DNA of 64,000 bases from Diabrotica undecimpunctata (lineage: Eukaryota; Arthropoda; Insecta; Coleoptera; Chrysomelidae). The stretch lies in assembly GCF_040954645.1 (NCBI RefSeq), contig NC_092804.1, forward strand, positions 150,173,108 through 150,237,107. The letters run 5' to 3'. The number at the start of each line of letters is the position of its first letter. Positions within the stretch are counted from its first letter, which is position 1. A model generated the notes under the pieces. It searched no databases. It was given only the letters and a program-made list of their open reading frames with translations, and was not told the DNA's origin. The translations under genes and the position numbers were made by a program. This document shows, in pieces, positions 1 to 9,680 of this stretch.

Positions 1-1212
1 CTAGTTAAGAGAATGGAAAGAAAATTAGAGACTTATCAACCAAGGAAACAAGCAGGATTCCGAAAAAGTTACGGAACAAATGACCATCTACAAAGTATAA
101 AAACCCTAATAGAGAAAGCAGTGGAATACAACAAACCTCTAGTTCTAATATTTATCGATTTTCACAAAGCCTTTGACACAGTTGAGCTAAGCAAAATATT
201 ACAGTCGCTTAAAGAATGCAGGCTAGATTATAGATATACTAAATTATTATACAAAATATACCTGCAGGCAACAACCACTGTCAGATTACATACTAACAGT
301 AATCGCATAAAAATAGAACGGGGGGTTAGACAAGGAGACCCAATGTCACCTAAACTTTTTAATACGGTGCTAGAACATGCTTTTAAGAATTTGGATTGGA
401 TGACAAAGGGAACAAAAATAGATGGAGAATATCTAAACAACTTACGTTTCGCCGATGATATACTTATAATAGCTGAAGATCTAGGTATGGCAAGAGAGAT
501 GGTACAGGAACTCGTTGTGGCTACAGAAAATGTAGGTTTAAATATAAATATCTCGAAAACAAAAATCATGACCATTTTGGTACCCAACCAGAACATCAGT
601 ATTGGTGGGAAAGAAATAGAACTCGTAGATAGATATAAATACCTGGGACATGAAATTATGATTGGCAGGGATAACCAGACTCAAGAACTGAAGAGAAGAA
701 TCGGCCTTGGGTGGGCAGCATTTGGAAAACTGAAAGAAACCTTTAAAAGTGAGCTGCCCACATGCCTAAAGAGAAAGGTATTTGATCAGTGCGTCCTCCC
801 AGTCTTCACGTACGGAGCAGAAACACTTACCTTAACAAAAGCAGCAGCTACCAAACTGAGAGTCACGCAGAGAAGAATGGAGCGGTCCATGTTAGGAATA
901 CCTCTGCGAAACAGAATAACCAACGAAGACATCAGGAGAAGAACCGGAGTGACTGACATCATCGAGAAGATAGCCAGACTAAAATGGAGATGGGCAGGAC
1001 ACATAGCCAGAATGACAGATGGGCGATGGACAAAGAGGTTATTGGAATGGAGGCCAAGGGAAGACAATAGAAGCGTCGGTCGACCACCTACAAGATGGAC
1101 TGACGATTTAAGAAGACTCAATAAAAACTGGATAAGAGCGGCGCAAGATAGACGGGGTTGGAAACATGAGGAAGAGGCCTATGTTCAGCAGTGGACTCTT
1201 GAGGCTGGATGA
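1..1212 (+). CDS. LINE reverse transcriptase, C-terminal part, open to the left edge
   Basis: This frame is open from the window edge to a TGA at 1210-1212, so the ATG at 13 is probably internal. It encodes the reverse transcriptase half of a non-LTR retrotransposon. Counting from that ATG, FIDF (about 47-50) is RT motif A, VRQGDP (105-110) precedes the palm, and FADD (146-149) is the catalytic motif C. A KYLGHE thumb-region block follows, then the usual basic tail with WRWAGHIARM and GRPPTRW. The stop is followed directly by TGATGATGATGG. A very short 3' UTR with a simple-repeat tail is typical of RTE-like LINEs. No internal stop is seen, so this is one of the youngest LINE copies here. A second copy lies on the minus strand at 20250-22900. 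The endonuclease domain would lie left of the window. Confidence 0.85.
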   Translation, partial: LVKRMERKLETYQPRKQAGFRKSYGTNDHLQSIKTLIEKAVEYNKPLVLIFIDFHKAFDTVELSKILQSLKECRLDYRYTKLLYKIYLQATTTVRLHTNSNRIKIERGVRQGDPMSPKLFNTVLEHAFKNLDWMTKGTKIDGEYLNNLRFADDILIIAEDLGMAREMVQELVVATENVGLNINISKTKIMTILVPNQNISIGGKEIELVDRYKYLGHEIMIGRDNQTQELKRRIGLGWAAFGKLKETFKSELPTCLKRKVFDQCVLPVFTYGAETLTLTKAAATKLRVTQRRMERSMLGIPLRNRITNEDIRRRTGVTDIIEKIARLKWRWAGHIARMTDGRWTKRLLEWRPREDNRSVGRPPTRWTDDLRRLNKNWIRAAQDRRGWKHEEEAYVQQWTLEAG

Positions 1213-1232
1213 TGGATGATGATGGTACTATA

Positions 1233-1750
1233 ATGAAGTTCGAAGGTCTAAGTTTATAATTATAATTATTAAAAATCGTTCTGTTTACTTTAGTTCTGTT
1301 TTGTTTATGCTTTTGTAAGTATCACTGTGTTAAAACAAATTTTTTTTTCAGAATATTAGCATCAGCATTTGTTTTATTCAGAAAAATATAAATTTATGTC
1401 GCCAAAATAAAAATAAATATTTCTTTGTTGATATATTTACGCCGTGTCCCTGAGACCCAATGTTTTCCATTATGTACTAGAGATGTGTTTCGATTTAAGA
1501 CTTAAAATATTTCCAAATCAGTATACTAATGAAAATGAATTGTACAAACCCTTTTATTTTTGATTCGAGCAACCGGTATATTAGTTGTCGAGTTGAAGCA
1601 TATATCGGTGGATAATTAAGTAAACTTTGGTTTGAGGGTAAAGCGTAAGAACTTTCAAAATTCGCAGAAAAGAAAAGATCAGCCGGACCTCTTAGATCAA
1701 TTGGTACTGCAATGGCCACAAACATCTGAAACAATATAAAATTTTAAAAG
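1233..1750. other. AT-rich stretch, no gene seen
   Basis: I see no coding similarity, tandem array or terminal repeat here. It runs from the LINE tail to the hammerhead-like motif at 1753. Confidence 0.5.
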
Positions 1751-1752
1751 TT

Positions 1753-1795
1753 TATTGACGTTTCAATTTCCACTTCGGAAATCGTTCTCAAAATA
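1753..1795 (-). ncRNA. hammerhead-like motif, U3-A8 core class
   Basis: On the minus strand the order is TATT, core TTGAGAA (1785-1791), helix II (TTTCC pairing with GGAAA around loop GAAGT), then GAAACGTC (1757-1764) and AATA. Stem I is TATT with AATA, four perfect pairs, which fixes the register. Stem III is the loopless palindrome ACGT followed by C17. The core differs from CUGANGA by C3 to U and G8 to A, which swaps the C3-G8 pair for U-A. One extra C lies between A9 and helix II. A relative lies at 10562-10608. Cleavage is not shown. Confidence 0.5.
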
Positions 1796-2123
1796 CAAAA
1801 CATTATTGTAAAGTTATTAGAGTTATTGATTGCAATCTTATTATATACTTTGCAAGACTTGGTTAAATTGATAAATTATTTTATTAAATTGAAGTACAGT
1901 TAAACTTCTACATAACGGACACCAACGGGAAAAATAATTGTCCGTTATGAAGAGTTATCACTTCATCACGATTGAAATAAAAAATGAGTTTAGACTTGCT
2001 TGATTTTATACATTTTCGTACATATTTGTAGAAGCGTTAATAAAGCAAATAAAATACTAATTTACAAAAGAAAGGTATTTCTTCTTAAAAAAATCATCAA
2101 CTTTGGTTTGTTTTTTGTTTTGA

Positions 2124-2378
2124 TTAATATTTTTCATAATTGACATGATTTAGAATTACATTAGATTGATTTACTCTTGCATCACCTTTATATATAAAAA
2201 ATAATTCTCTTAATTTTAGGTAAGCATCATTTAAATAACTTGCAGTCGTAGTAAGTTCTAGTTCATCGTCACTCTCATTGTTGGAAACATTGAACACCTG
2301 TTCGTCTTCTTTAAAATCCATGATATAAGGATACAAGATATAATATTGCCACGCACTAAACTCGTACATCTCGCGCAT
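2124..2378 (-). pseudogene. possible C-terminal tail of Tigger transposase
   Basis: This is an 84-codon open stretch with an acidic run (ESDDELEL) followed by a leucine-rich segment (LKLRELFFIYKG). That arrangement resembles the acidic, helical C-terminus of pogo/Tigger/jerky-type transposases. It lies downstream of the DDE region at 3990-5060 on the same strand, separated by the THAP element. It could equally be a chance open frame, because no catalytic motif is present. Confidence 0.3.
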
Positions 2379-2613
2379 GACGTCACCTTGTGCTAAATTT
2401 TCAAAATGTATCCATGCTTGCGGATGAAGCGAACTGTTGAAATTCTAATATAATTTAGTAGATGTTTTATTTACTACGTGAATTTAAGCTTAAGTATTTA
2501 AACTAGTATATTGTAGAAAATAACACTTTTTCCATGAGAGTGAAGTTTGATGGAGCGCGCCATGACCGAATGCCACAAATTGCAAACTATGAAATTTGAT
2601 TTTCACACACAAA

Positions 2614-2614
<1 letters not shown>

Positions 2615-2685
<71 letters not shown>

Positions 2686-2810
2686 GTAGAAGGTATCGGC
2701 GTAGCTCGCAACAAAGGAAAAAATATAATAAAATATGTGCATAAGACGGAAGGTAACCCTATAACTGACTATTGGTCGTCTTCACTATGGTGCAGTTTTA
2801 GGCCAATTAT
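2615..2810 (-). repeat. (AT)n tract plus pLTR fragment related to the 52-kb foldback
   Basis: About 68 bp of pure AT (about 2615-2682) is followed by sequence sharing GACTATTGGTCGTCTTCA and GGTGCAG with the foldback arms at 51992-52374. Read on the minus strand, the hammerhead region (about 2756-2795) is broken: C3 is G and GAAATACGTAT is shortened. It keeps the order hammerhead then (AT)n seen elsewhere in the window. Confidence 0.6.
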
Positions 2811-2959
2811 TATTTTGGCCCGTTTATCTTCTTCAGTATTAACCCTTAATTATTAAGTCATTAGAGTTAAAGTATACAGGACCATACCAGATATCAAAAA
2901 ACACAGACTAGTTACGATAGCATATAATCTGTGCTAGTTAGGTATTTTTAACTACAAAC

Positions 2960-3565
2960 TAACCGAATACTTTGACGAGTAGGTAATTCTTCCAAAACAG
3001 CATCCTTGGGGATAAAACAAGAAGCACCAGCCTTCGCACCATCATCAAAAGTGTTTCCACTATTGTTACAAAGTTCCGCTCTACAAAAACAAATATTTAG
3101 TAATGAAATCATTAGACATTATTATTTAGCACTTCAATATAATAAATATCACGTACCTATTTAATAAATCATCCACAAGTCTTTTTTGTTGTTTTTTATG
3201 TTGCCGGTTCGTTCTATCAAAATTCGCCTTCTCGTTCTGTTAATTTTTTTTTAGATAAATTTATTGACGGAACAGCGTCTTTTTAAAGAACGATGTTTTG
3301 CTGGTATATACCCCAGAAAAGAAATTTATGTTTTAAATTACGTTCATAATCACTTTCAATAAAGTGCTTAGAGCAAACACGAGCAAATTTAATATTAAAA
3401 CTATCCTGGCGTTTACACAAATGTTTACAAACAGCTTGCATTTCCTTTTCTTTTGGAAAGCTATGAAATGCTGTACAAAACTCTTGCAAACATATTGTCA
3501 ACGGCACAACCATACACTGCACACCTCATATTGCGAAAAATTTAAAGCCTTTAACACTCTCAAAA
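2960..3565 (-). pseudogene. THAP zinc-finger protein fragment with intron-like breaks
   Basis: Starting near 3555 on the minus strand the reading gives MRCAVYGC, then after a frame change CTAFHSFPKEKE and VCSKHF. This is the C2CH pattern of THAP DNA-binding domains (C-x2-C, FHSFP, later C-x2-H). It is followed by DYERNLKH, as in many THAP proteins of transposon origin. Two later segments look exonic: one ends near 3158 at a GTACGTG donor, and another starts near 3080 after TTTTTGTAG. The conserved THAP tryptophan is not seen. The frameshift makes it a pseudogene. The domain call is firm; the exon joins are inference. Confidence 0.6.
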
Positions 3566-3989
3566 TATTATTTTACTAAATATTGGCTATGAACCGTAAA
3601 TGTAATATCAAAACACCATATGGCGAAATTTAGCACAAGCTGAGGTCACATAAGCCATGCCTACATGCGCGGTATCTTATCTGTTTGTATTTGTATCATG
3701 GTTAAAATCACTAACACAACTAGCTAAGTTTACTTCAGGATTTTTCGTCAATTGGGCTGCATCAATCTCTAGGTAGTTCAAAACATTTTAAAATCCATGA
3801 CTTTTGCAAAAGGTTGACAATGGCAAATCATCTTCCAGATTTGTAGTTACAGATTTTCCACAATTTCTTCTCCATTATTATCGTTTTTTAAAAAACCACA
3901 CCTAATAAAACACTTTTTTTTTGTTTGAAACATCCCTCAATGCTGCTACAATTCAAATTAAGGCGTTAGCAATCGTTCTAGACTTTTTT

Positions 3990-5060
3990 AGTTCAGCCCT
4001 TGATTACGTACATTTTATAGATGGTAATTCTTCCCATCAAAAACTTTTTATACAGGGATTTAAAGTTTTTAATTATTCCTTGGTCTAACGGTTGATAATG
4101 TGCTGTAGTATTAAATGGCAAAAATATTTTCAATATGTTAGATAACTGAATATCCAGATGGGATGTTGCGCTGTCTAGGAATAAGAGAGTTTCTTTTTTG
4201 ACGTTGTATTTTTTTGTCAAATTTGTGCAGCCAATATGTTATGACACCTCTGGTAATCAAGGCCTTCTTGTTGTAGTACCAGTCGACTTGGACTTTATCA
4301 AGAATAAAATTTTTAAAACATCAGGGATTTTACTTTTACCAATTACCAAAGATTTTAGGTTTTTCTTTTTCGACATTTTTCGCACACAATAATACGGTCA
4401 GCCTTTTCTTAGTAGATTAAATCCCATTTTCTTCTTTTTCTTTGGCTTTTCCCATTATGAGTTCGCCGTTTTCGTCCTCCACAGCACTCTATTCTCCCAG
4501 TCACCTTCTCTGGGGTCTCTATCTATCATAGCATTTCCGACGTATGTTTTCCATCTTGTAGCAGGACTTCCTCTCCGTCTTCAGTGCACTTTTTATTACG
4601 AAATGTAAAAATTTTACTTGATAAGGCTCGATAATACAGACCAGTCTCGTCAGCATTATAAATATCGTCAAGTAAATAGCCACTTAATAAATTTGGCAGT
4701 TTTCATTGCCACTCTGAGACGACGTAAATGTTAACACTTTTATCTTCTCCAGAAAATGCTCTAAATTTAATGTTAAGCAAAACTTGTTAAGTCAACCATT
4801 GAAAGCTTTAAAATTCAAATTGAGTTATTTCGTCGCCTCTCAAGCTTTTTCTTTTATTATCTATCCGGATAATGGAATGTTTAGACTTCTCACTTTCCAA
4901 ACCAATCGTACACTATAGTATAGATGGCAAAACCTTCAGTTTTAATCGTTTGTTTTTAGTTAAACATTTACACTTTCACTATACCACTTTTTTAAATCGG
5001 CCTTTATCTCTAAAATGTCACTAACTTGAATTTTTCCTATTTAAAACTTTTCGATCAAAA
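3990..5060 (-). pseudogene. pogo/Tigger transposase (DDE_1 type), broken
   Basis: Minus-strand fragments appear in family order. NADETGLYYRAL (about 4610-4660) carries the first catalytic D. KKRLTVLLCA (about 4400) follows, then SLVIGKSKIPDVL. LLFLDSATSHLD (about 4170) carries the second D, with S in place of the usual N. QPLDQGIIKNFKSLYKK (about 4050) carries the third acidic residue. An insert of about 150 bp (about 4430-4590) splits the domain. Stops and frameshifts occur between blocks, so it is dead. It belongs to the element bounded at 1897 and 7003. Confidence 0.8.
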
Positions 5061-5499
5061 CTCGAACACTATAATTTTTTTAGATGCTCCTATCAACAAT
5101 ATTTTTTCTTCTTAAAAACTTAAAAACTTTCTTTTATTAAAAGACAATGTTACCTTTAGATCAGAATACCGCAATTAAATTAGAAATGTACACAGTTCGT
5201 CAAACTTGGCTCTGTCTTTCAGTTTAAAGTCTAGCGATATGAAAAATAAAGAAAGAACGCATTCGGAGTAAAGAAGATAGCAAATGCGTTCGAATTTTAA
5301 AATTATTTTATTATGGAACTACGACTGGGGGAGGGTCAATTGAACTCAATAGGTATTGAAATTTAAATAATTAGGAGTAATTATTTAACGTAATAATATG
5401 TGAGGAAAATTATCGATTTTTATTGTTTTTAAAGATGAAATATATTAAAAAAATTGATATTTAGAAATCAAATTATTAGTAAAATCATTTCAAATTTTG

Positions 5500-6466
5500 T
5501 TTGCTTCCACATTAGAATATGTTTAGATTTATTTTATTTCAGTACGTTACATATATAAAATACACGTTTGTAGCAAGTCTTTTATTTCATCTTTTTTTGA
5601 AGCAGTCGTTATATTTTTTTCACTTTAAACATTGTGGTATGGGTCATTATCAATCACTGATACACTTTGTGGTGGTAAGTTCGGAATCAACATTTCCACT
5701 AGCCACTTTTTATAATTTTGAAAGTTCAACTGACTATGGTAATCACCAGTAGGAATTTTTTATAAACCCCATTTCTCCATGAACTATTATTAACCTCTGT
5801 CCTTTAGAGATAGGTTTAAGCAAACTATCGTGAGAATCATCATTCCAACTTTTATTGAATGTGTGACCAGAGTGGATGTATGTTTCGTTCATGTATACTA
5901 TAGGACGATTTTCGTTTCTGTACCTCTTATACTTCGCAAAAAAGCTATCCTTTTTTGTTGGATGTCAGGTTTTTCCATAAGCAATTTTTTCTTTGTCTTG
6001 GAGTTTTTCGCCAACGGAAACCAATTTTATGTAATACTTTTCGTAACCTTTCATACGATCCTGTGTAATTAATTTCATTGACAAATTTCCTGTGTATGCC
6101 TCTCAACGTAGGAAATTTTTTTCGTGGACGTGAAAATTTATTACAAATCTCCGAAGAATTTCCTTATCCATATTATCCAACTTAGTTTTGGTCGCACTTT
6201 TTCATCTTTTACTATTGGAACGAATTTTTTATTTTATGGAACGAATCACTTTCACCATCTTCAACTGATCTCATTTCCTTTGAAATTTGCTTTACAGAAC
6301 CAACACTAACACCAGTTGCGCGCGAAACACATTCTTGAATATTCGTTAGTTCTATTATCGGATGTTTAGCCTCTGCTTCTCGTTTCATAAAATATATCAC
6401 ATTTGCTATAATTTCACGAGATTGACCACTCAAAACTTTACGATGAACTTTTAATTTAAATCCCAT
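5500..6466 (-). pseudogene. IS630/Tc1/mariner-type transposase relic
   Basis: The start near 6466 reads MGFKLKVHRKVLSGQSREII, then GVSVGSVKQISKEM. This is a helix-turn-helix region similar in plan to the N-terminus of the protein at 46528. Later frames give EKPDIQQKRIAFLR and IVYMNETYIHSGHT. In that second block the first catalytic residue is N where D is expected (YLDET in the 46.5-kb copy). Several stops and frame changes follow. It lies inside the pogo/Tigger element, so it may be a nested insertion. No terminal repeats were found. Confidence 0.6.
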
Positions 6467-7387
6467 TGTAACGGTACCGGATTAATAAGTCCTACACCAG
6501 TGTAATTGATATGCGTCTGATCTGTTTGCTTCTGCTAACATAATGGAACTCAGTATATTCGGGCTACTGACGGATCCTCCCCTCCAAATTTATATTCTTG
6601 TCAAAACTCAGAGACATTGGTATTCTTGACGATCTGTACATATGATGAATACATTCTAAACAGGGTTTTTCCAAACCAAACTCGACGTATCTAAAGTACC
6701 TAGTTTTATGACCATAAGTACCTACTTATATAATTAGTTTTATGGCTACAATTAGTAAAGTACATATTTAGATTTCCAGAGCCCCAATTTTATCTTTTAT
6801 TTGCCTTTACCTGACTGTCCATTGTTGGCAGGTAAAATGAGAATAATTTCTTAGAAAAACTGAAGGCGAATTTTGTCAGGAGTCTGAGAAGAGTTTGCAC
6901 TTTTCCTATTTACGCACAATATGAAATGTTCGGTACCCTAAAAACTGTCCGTTTAGCAGAGGTTTCCGTTGTGGAGAGGTGTCCGTTAACAGAAGTTTTA
7001 TTGCATGGATAAATATAAATTTAAATCTCGAGGAGAGCTCATGACGGCAAATAATATCACACAAAAATATGAAAAGATAAATATGATACCAAAATAAATA
7101 TTTGTAAATTAGGTCTCCAAAAATGGAAAACCTAGTATTGTAAGATCCGATATAAGAAAGACCTTCACCGATCTGTTTAATTAATTAAAATTATTTGATA
7201 TTAGAACTTCGTATGTTAAAAAGTATAAAATGCAAAAGGTGACCGATATAATTTTGTCCAGACTGTAATAATTAATTTATAATTAATAATACTGTAAAGA
7301 TATTTTATTCAGTACAAAAATATTATTATTTTAAACCATAAATATAAATAAAGTGATATAATGAATGCTCGAATAAATGAATTTTAA

Positions 7388-7594
7388 TCAAATCAAAAGG
7401 CAGATATCGGGCACAGTTTTTATTAAATCCTGCCTAAGTACTTTCCCTCTCAGAGCATCTTCAGGGGCATTTCGTCAAATTGGGCTATCCAACAATATAT
7501 ATATAAAATGAATATCATTATAAGTACTTGGGCAAGATTTAATAATAAAAACTGTGCTCGATATCTGCCTTTTATTTGATTAAAATAAAAATTG
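7388..7594. repeat. foldback repeat with hammerhead-like left arm
   Basis: Bases 7388-7442 and 7532-7594 are inverted copies sharing GGCAGATATCG, GCACAGTTTTTATTA and AAGTACTT. The spacer is about 90 bp and AT-rich in its second half. The left arm continues into a hammerhead-like core on the minus strand; the right arm lacks it. It sits inside the 7.1-10.4 kb element. Confidence 0.7.
7431..7469 (-). ncRNA. hammerhead-like motif, C3-G8 class with AGTACT stem III
   Basis: Minus-strand order: TGCCC, CTGAAGA (7458-7464), a helix II remnant (CTC with GAG), then GAAAGTACTT (7436-7445) and AGGCA. Stem III is the six-base palindrome AGTACT with U17. Stem I pairs four of five here. The other arm of the foldback carries GGGCA at this place, which would pair perfectly with TGCCC. 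One extra T lies before helix II. Confidence 0.5.
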
Positions 7595-8912
7595 TTGTAC
7601 AATATTGATTCCAATCATTGATTTTTGTTCTACTTCTGATTCACCGGCACTAAATTTTCATTATTGCCCTTGCTTCATTTGCCATAATCTTCCGTCATTT
7701 CGAGAATGTCTTGCAGTTTCAAAGGCGTTTGGTTTTCAATAAATTATGATGGTTTTAAAGAATCATCTAAATGCCACCCACCGTTTTTAGTCCGGATTGC
7801 GGCTCAATTGAATTAAGTCACATGTAGTTAACAAAAATAATTCTTAAAATTTTTTGTTGTAAAAATTTCCAGAATGTAGGTATAGTGTTGTCAAGTCAGG
7901 ATTAAAACTTTTAATTTTTTTAAAAAACTGTTCTTTGTCGTCTTTTGCAGCATAAGGTATATATTATAAAAATGCGATTTTTGCTTCATTTACTCTTTTG
8001 TAGTTATTCACGGCATACATTTTCGCGGTAAATCCTTCAACAACAGTCATTTTTTGATCAATGAATATGTCGGCCTCATCAGTTAACGTTGTAAAAACGG
8101 TTTTATACCTTTCATTTCAAAAAAATGGTCTTATTTTTCACTCATTATAAAATGATGCTGTGTAATCGCAACCTATATACGCGTGGAAAGCAGGTTAACT
8201 TTGACATAATTTTATTTGCTGAAGAACCTAGCCAATTTGCAAATTATGAGATTTTGTGCATATTTCCCAGTAAAATCACCAAAACATCAGAATCCGAAGC
8301 TCTAATAAAAATCTTTGATCCAGGTGTAATTTTATGAGCGTGAAAAACAATCAAGTTTTAATATAATTATTGTGAGCTTGATATGAGTTTTCAACGGTTA
8401 AAAATATTTTTTTGTCTCGGATAATTGTCAGCAAATTTTTAATACCACAATAATCAGCGATCCCAATAACTAACCAAAGTGTGTTCACCATTGGGTGTAG
8501 CTCCCTTTGACACTTTGTCACATTTCCAGTCTTTCAAACATATTGTTTATAATTATATTGATAATTTTTCGACTGTTCTAACAACCATTCAAATTTCGTC
8601 ATTTTGTGTCATGTGGAACAATTTCACCCAATCATGTCAACATTAGACTGATAATTGCATTCAGTGCAATTTTCAATTCATATGACAACACGATCGAGTT
8701 TGACAACTTCATCCAAATAAATTTCAAAATGTCACGTTTTGTCAAGATTATAAATATTATGCGTGGTAATAGATCTTCTATAGTAGAGAACAGCAACGAA
8801 TCTAATGTTAACTTAAATTTTAATAATTGTACTTTCACTAACTGTACTTTTAATAAATAAATGTTTCGTTATGTTGGGTTATGATTTTTTTTTCGAAAAA
8901 TTATCCGCCGAA

Positions 8913-9071
8913 TATCCCTCGGACATTGATGAATGCCTCATAATTTCATGACAAATTTCTCAAGCTCGTTGCTTGGTAACAGCACGAAGCCGAAGGCTTC
9001 GTGCTGTTACCAAGGAACGAGCTTTCGATTGTCATGAAATTATCTCGTCTGTTATCACTGTCCTAGGGATA
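8913..9071. repeat. short foldback hairpin with 3-nt loop
   Basis: Two arms of about 78 bp surround the loop GAA near 8991-8993. The inner 20 pairs (TGGTAACAGCACGAAGCC with its complement) are perfect. The outer part, TATCCCT..GGACA to its inverse TGTCC..AGGGATA, is diverged. It interrupts the GCDYT-family gene. No TSD could be fixed. Confidence 0.75.
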
Positions 9072-9539
9072 TTACTACAGATAACAAATTACAATAAATA
9101 AATGAAGTTAAAAAAAAATAATTAGCCAAAAAGCATACCAGTGCCTATTTAAAACCATAGTTTTTAAGGCTTTGCAAAAAATGTTTACGCCTAACTTGTT
9201 GCGATTCAGAAATTTTATATGGAAAATCGAATTCCTTTCGAGCTTGACGTTCAGAATCTTTGATTGAGGGTAACAAATAGCGGTCAAACATTAAATGGAT
9301 TTCTACAGCATTTTTAGAACAAATTTTTTTAGTATTGATTCTGAAATTTTTTCAAATGCAGCAGATAGTTACCAATAAGGTGTAAGTAATAAAATCCATC
9401 TAATAGTTCTACGTTAATAAATGTGGCTCAGAATTTCGCTTTAATCTGAAATTCTGAATTTGGTTTCGAAAATTAGTTTACGGATTTTATTATCAGATGT
9501 CGCTATTTGCGTCTATACGAAGCCATGTTAGAGTTGCTT

Positions 9540-9680
9540 CCTAAGACAGAAAAGATTTATTTTCACGTTCAAAGCGACTGCGAAAGCCGTTCTGATGAGG
9601 CCTATTAGGCCGAAATACGTATAAGCGGATGCGCAGGCGCCCTGTACGTGAAATCAAATCTTGACTGTCTTTTCCTTTTT
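9540..9680. repeat. compact inverted-repeat unit enclosing a hammerhead
   Basis: GATTTATTTTCACGT (9554-9568) pairs with ACGTGAAATCAAATC (9646-9660). Outside that, AAGACAG recurs inverted near 9664. The arms place the hammerhead at 9587-9628 in the apical part of a long hairpin. The unit lies inside the decayed GCDYT-family gene. Confidence 0.6.
9587..9628 (+). ncRNA. hammerhead ribozyme motif, best match in the window
   Basis: Order: CCGTT, core CTGATGA (9592-9598), helix II GGCC-TATTA-GGCC, GAAA (9612-9615), TACGTAT, A17 (9623), AGCGG. Every conserved core base is present. Helix II is four perfect GC pairs. Stem I (CCGTT with AGCGG) is five pairs including one G-U. Stem III is the loopless palindrome ATACGTAT, so an active fold needs two RNA copies. 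The predicted cut is after 9623. Unlike most others here, no extra base precedes helix II. Confidence 0.8.

Larger units (their letters stand above)
2372..3676 (-). mobile_element. THAP-domain element with short terminal inverted repeats
   Basis: CTTGTGCTAAATTT near 2391-2404 recurs inverted near 3627-3640. Further out, CGCGCATG near 2373 recurs inverted near 3671. The right arm has about 16 extra bases between the two blocks. The interior carries a THAP zinc-finger exon and possible further exons on the minus strand, plus an (AT)n tract with a PLE-like fragment (2615-2810). It appears inserted in the pogo/Tigger element. The superfamily is unclear because no catalytic domain is visible. Confidence 0.45.
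1897..7003 (-). mobile_element. pogo/Tigger-like DNA transposon, decayed and hosting other insertions
   Basis: The left end at 1897 reads CAGTTAAACTTCTACATAAC preceded by TA. The right end near 7003, read inward on the minus strand, reads CAATAAAACTTCTGTTAACG. Both continue into GGACACC, giving about 27 bp of degenerate terminal inverted repeat with the CAGT-type start of pogo elements. The interior holds a minus-strand Tigger transposase (3990-5060), a THAP-domain element (about 2372-3676) and another transposase relic (5500-6466). The right-hand TA duplication is lost. Assigning both ends to one element is inference from the shared repeat. Confidence 0.6.

Noticed and set aside
2615..2682. 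Long open frames of alternating Tyr-Ile across this and the other (AT)n tracts
   Set aside because: They are translations of dinucleotide repeats, not genes.
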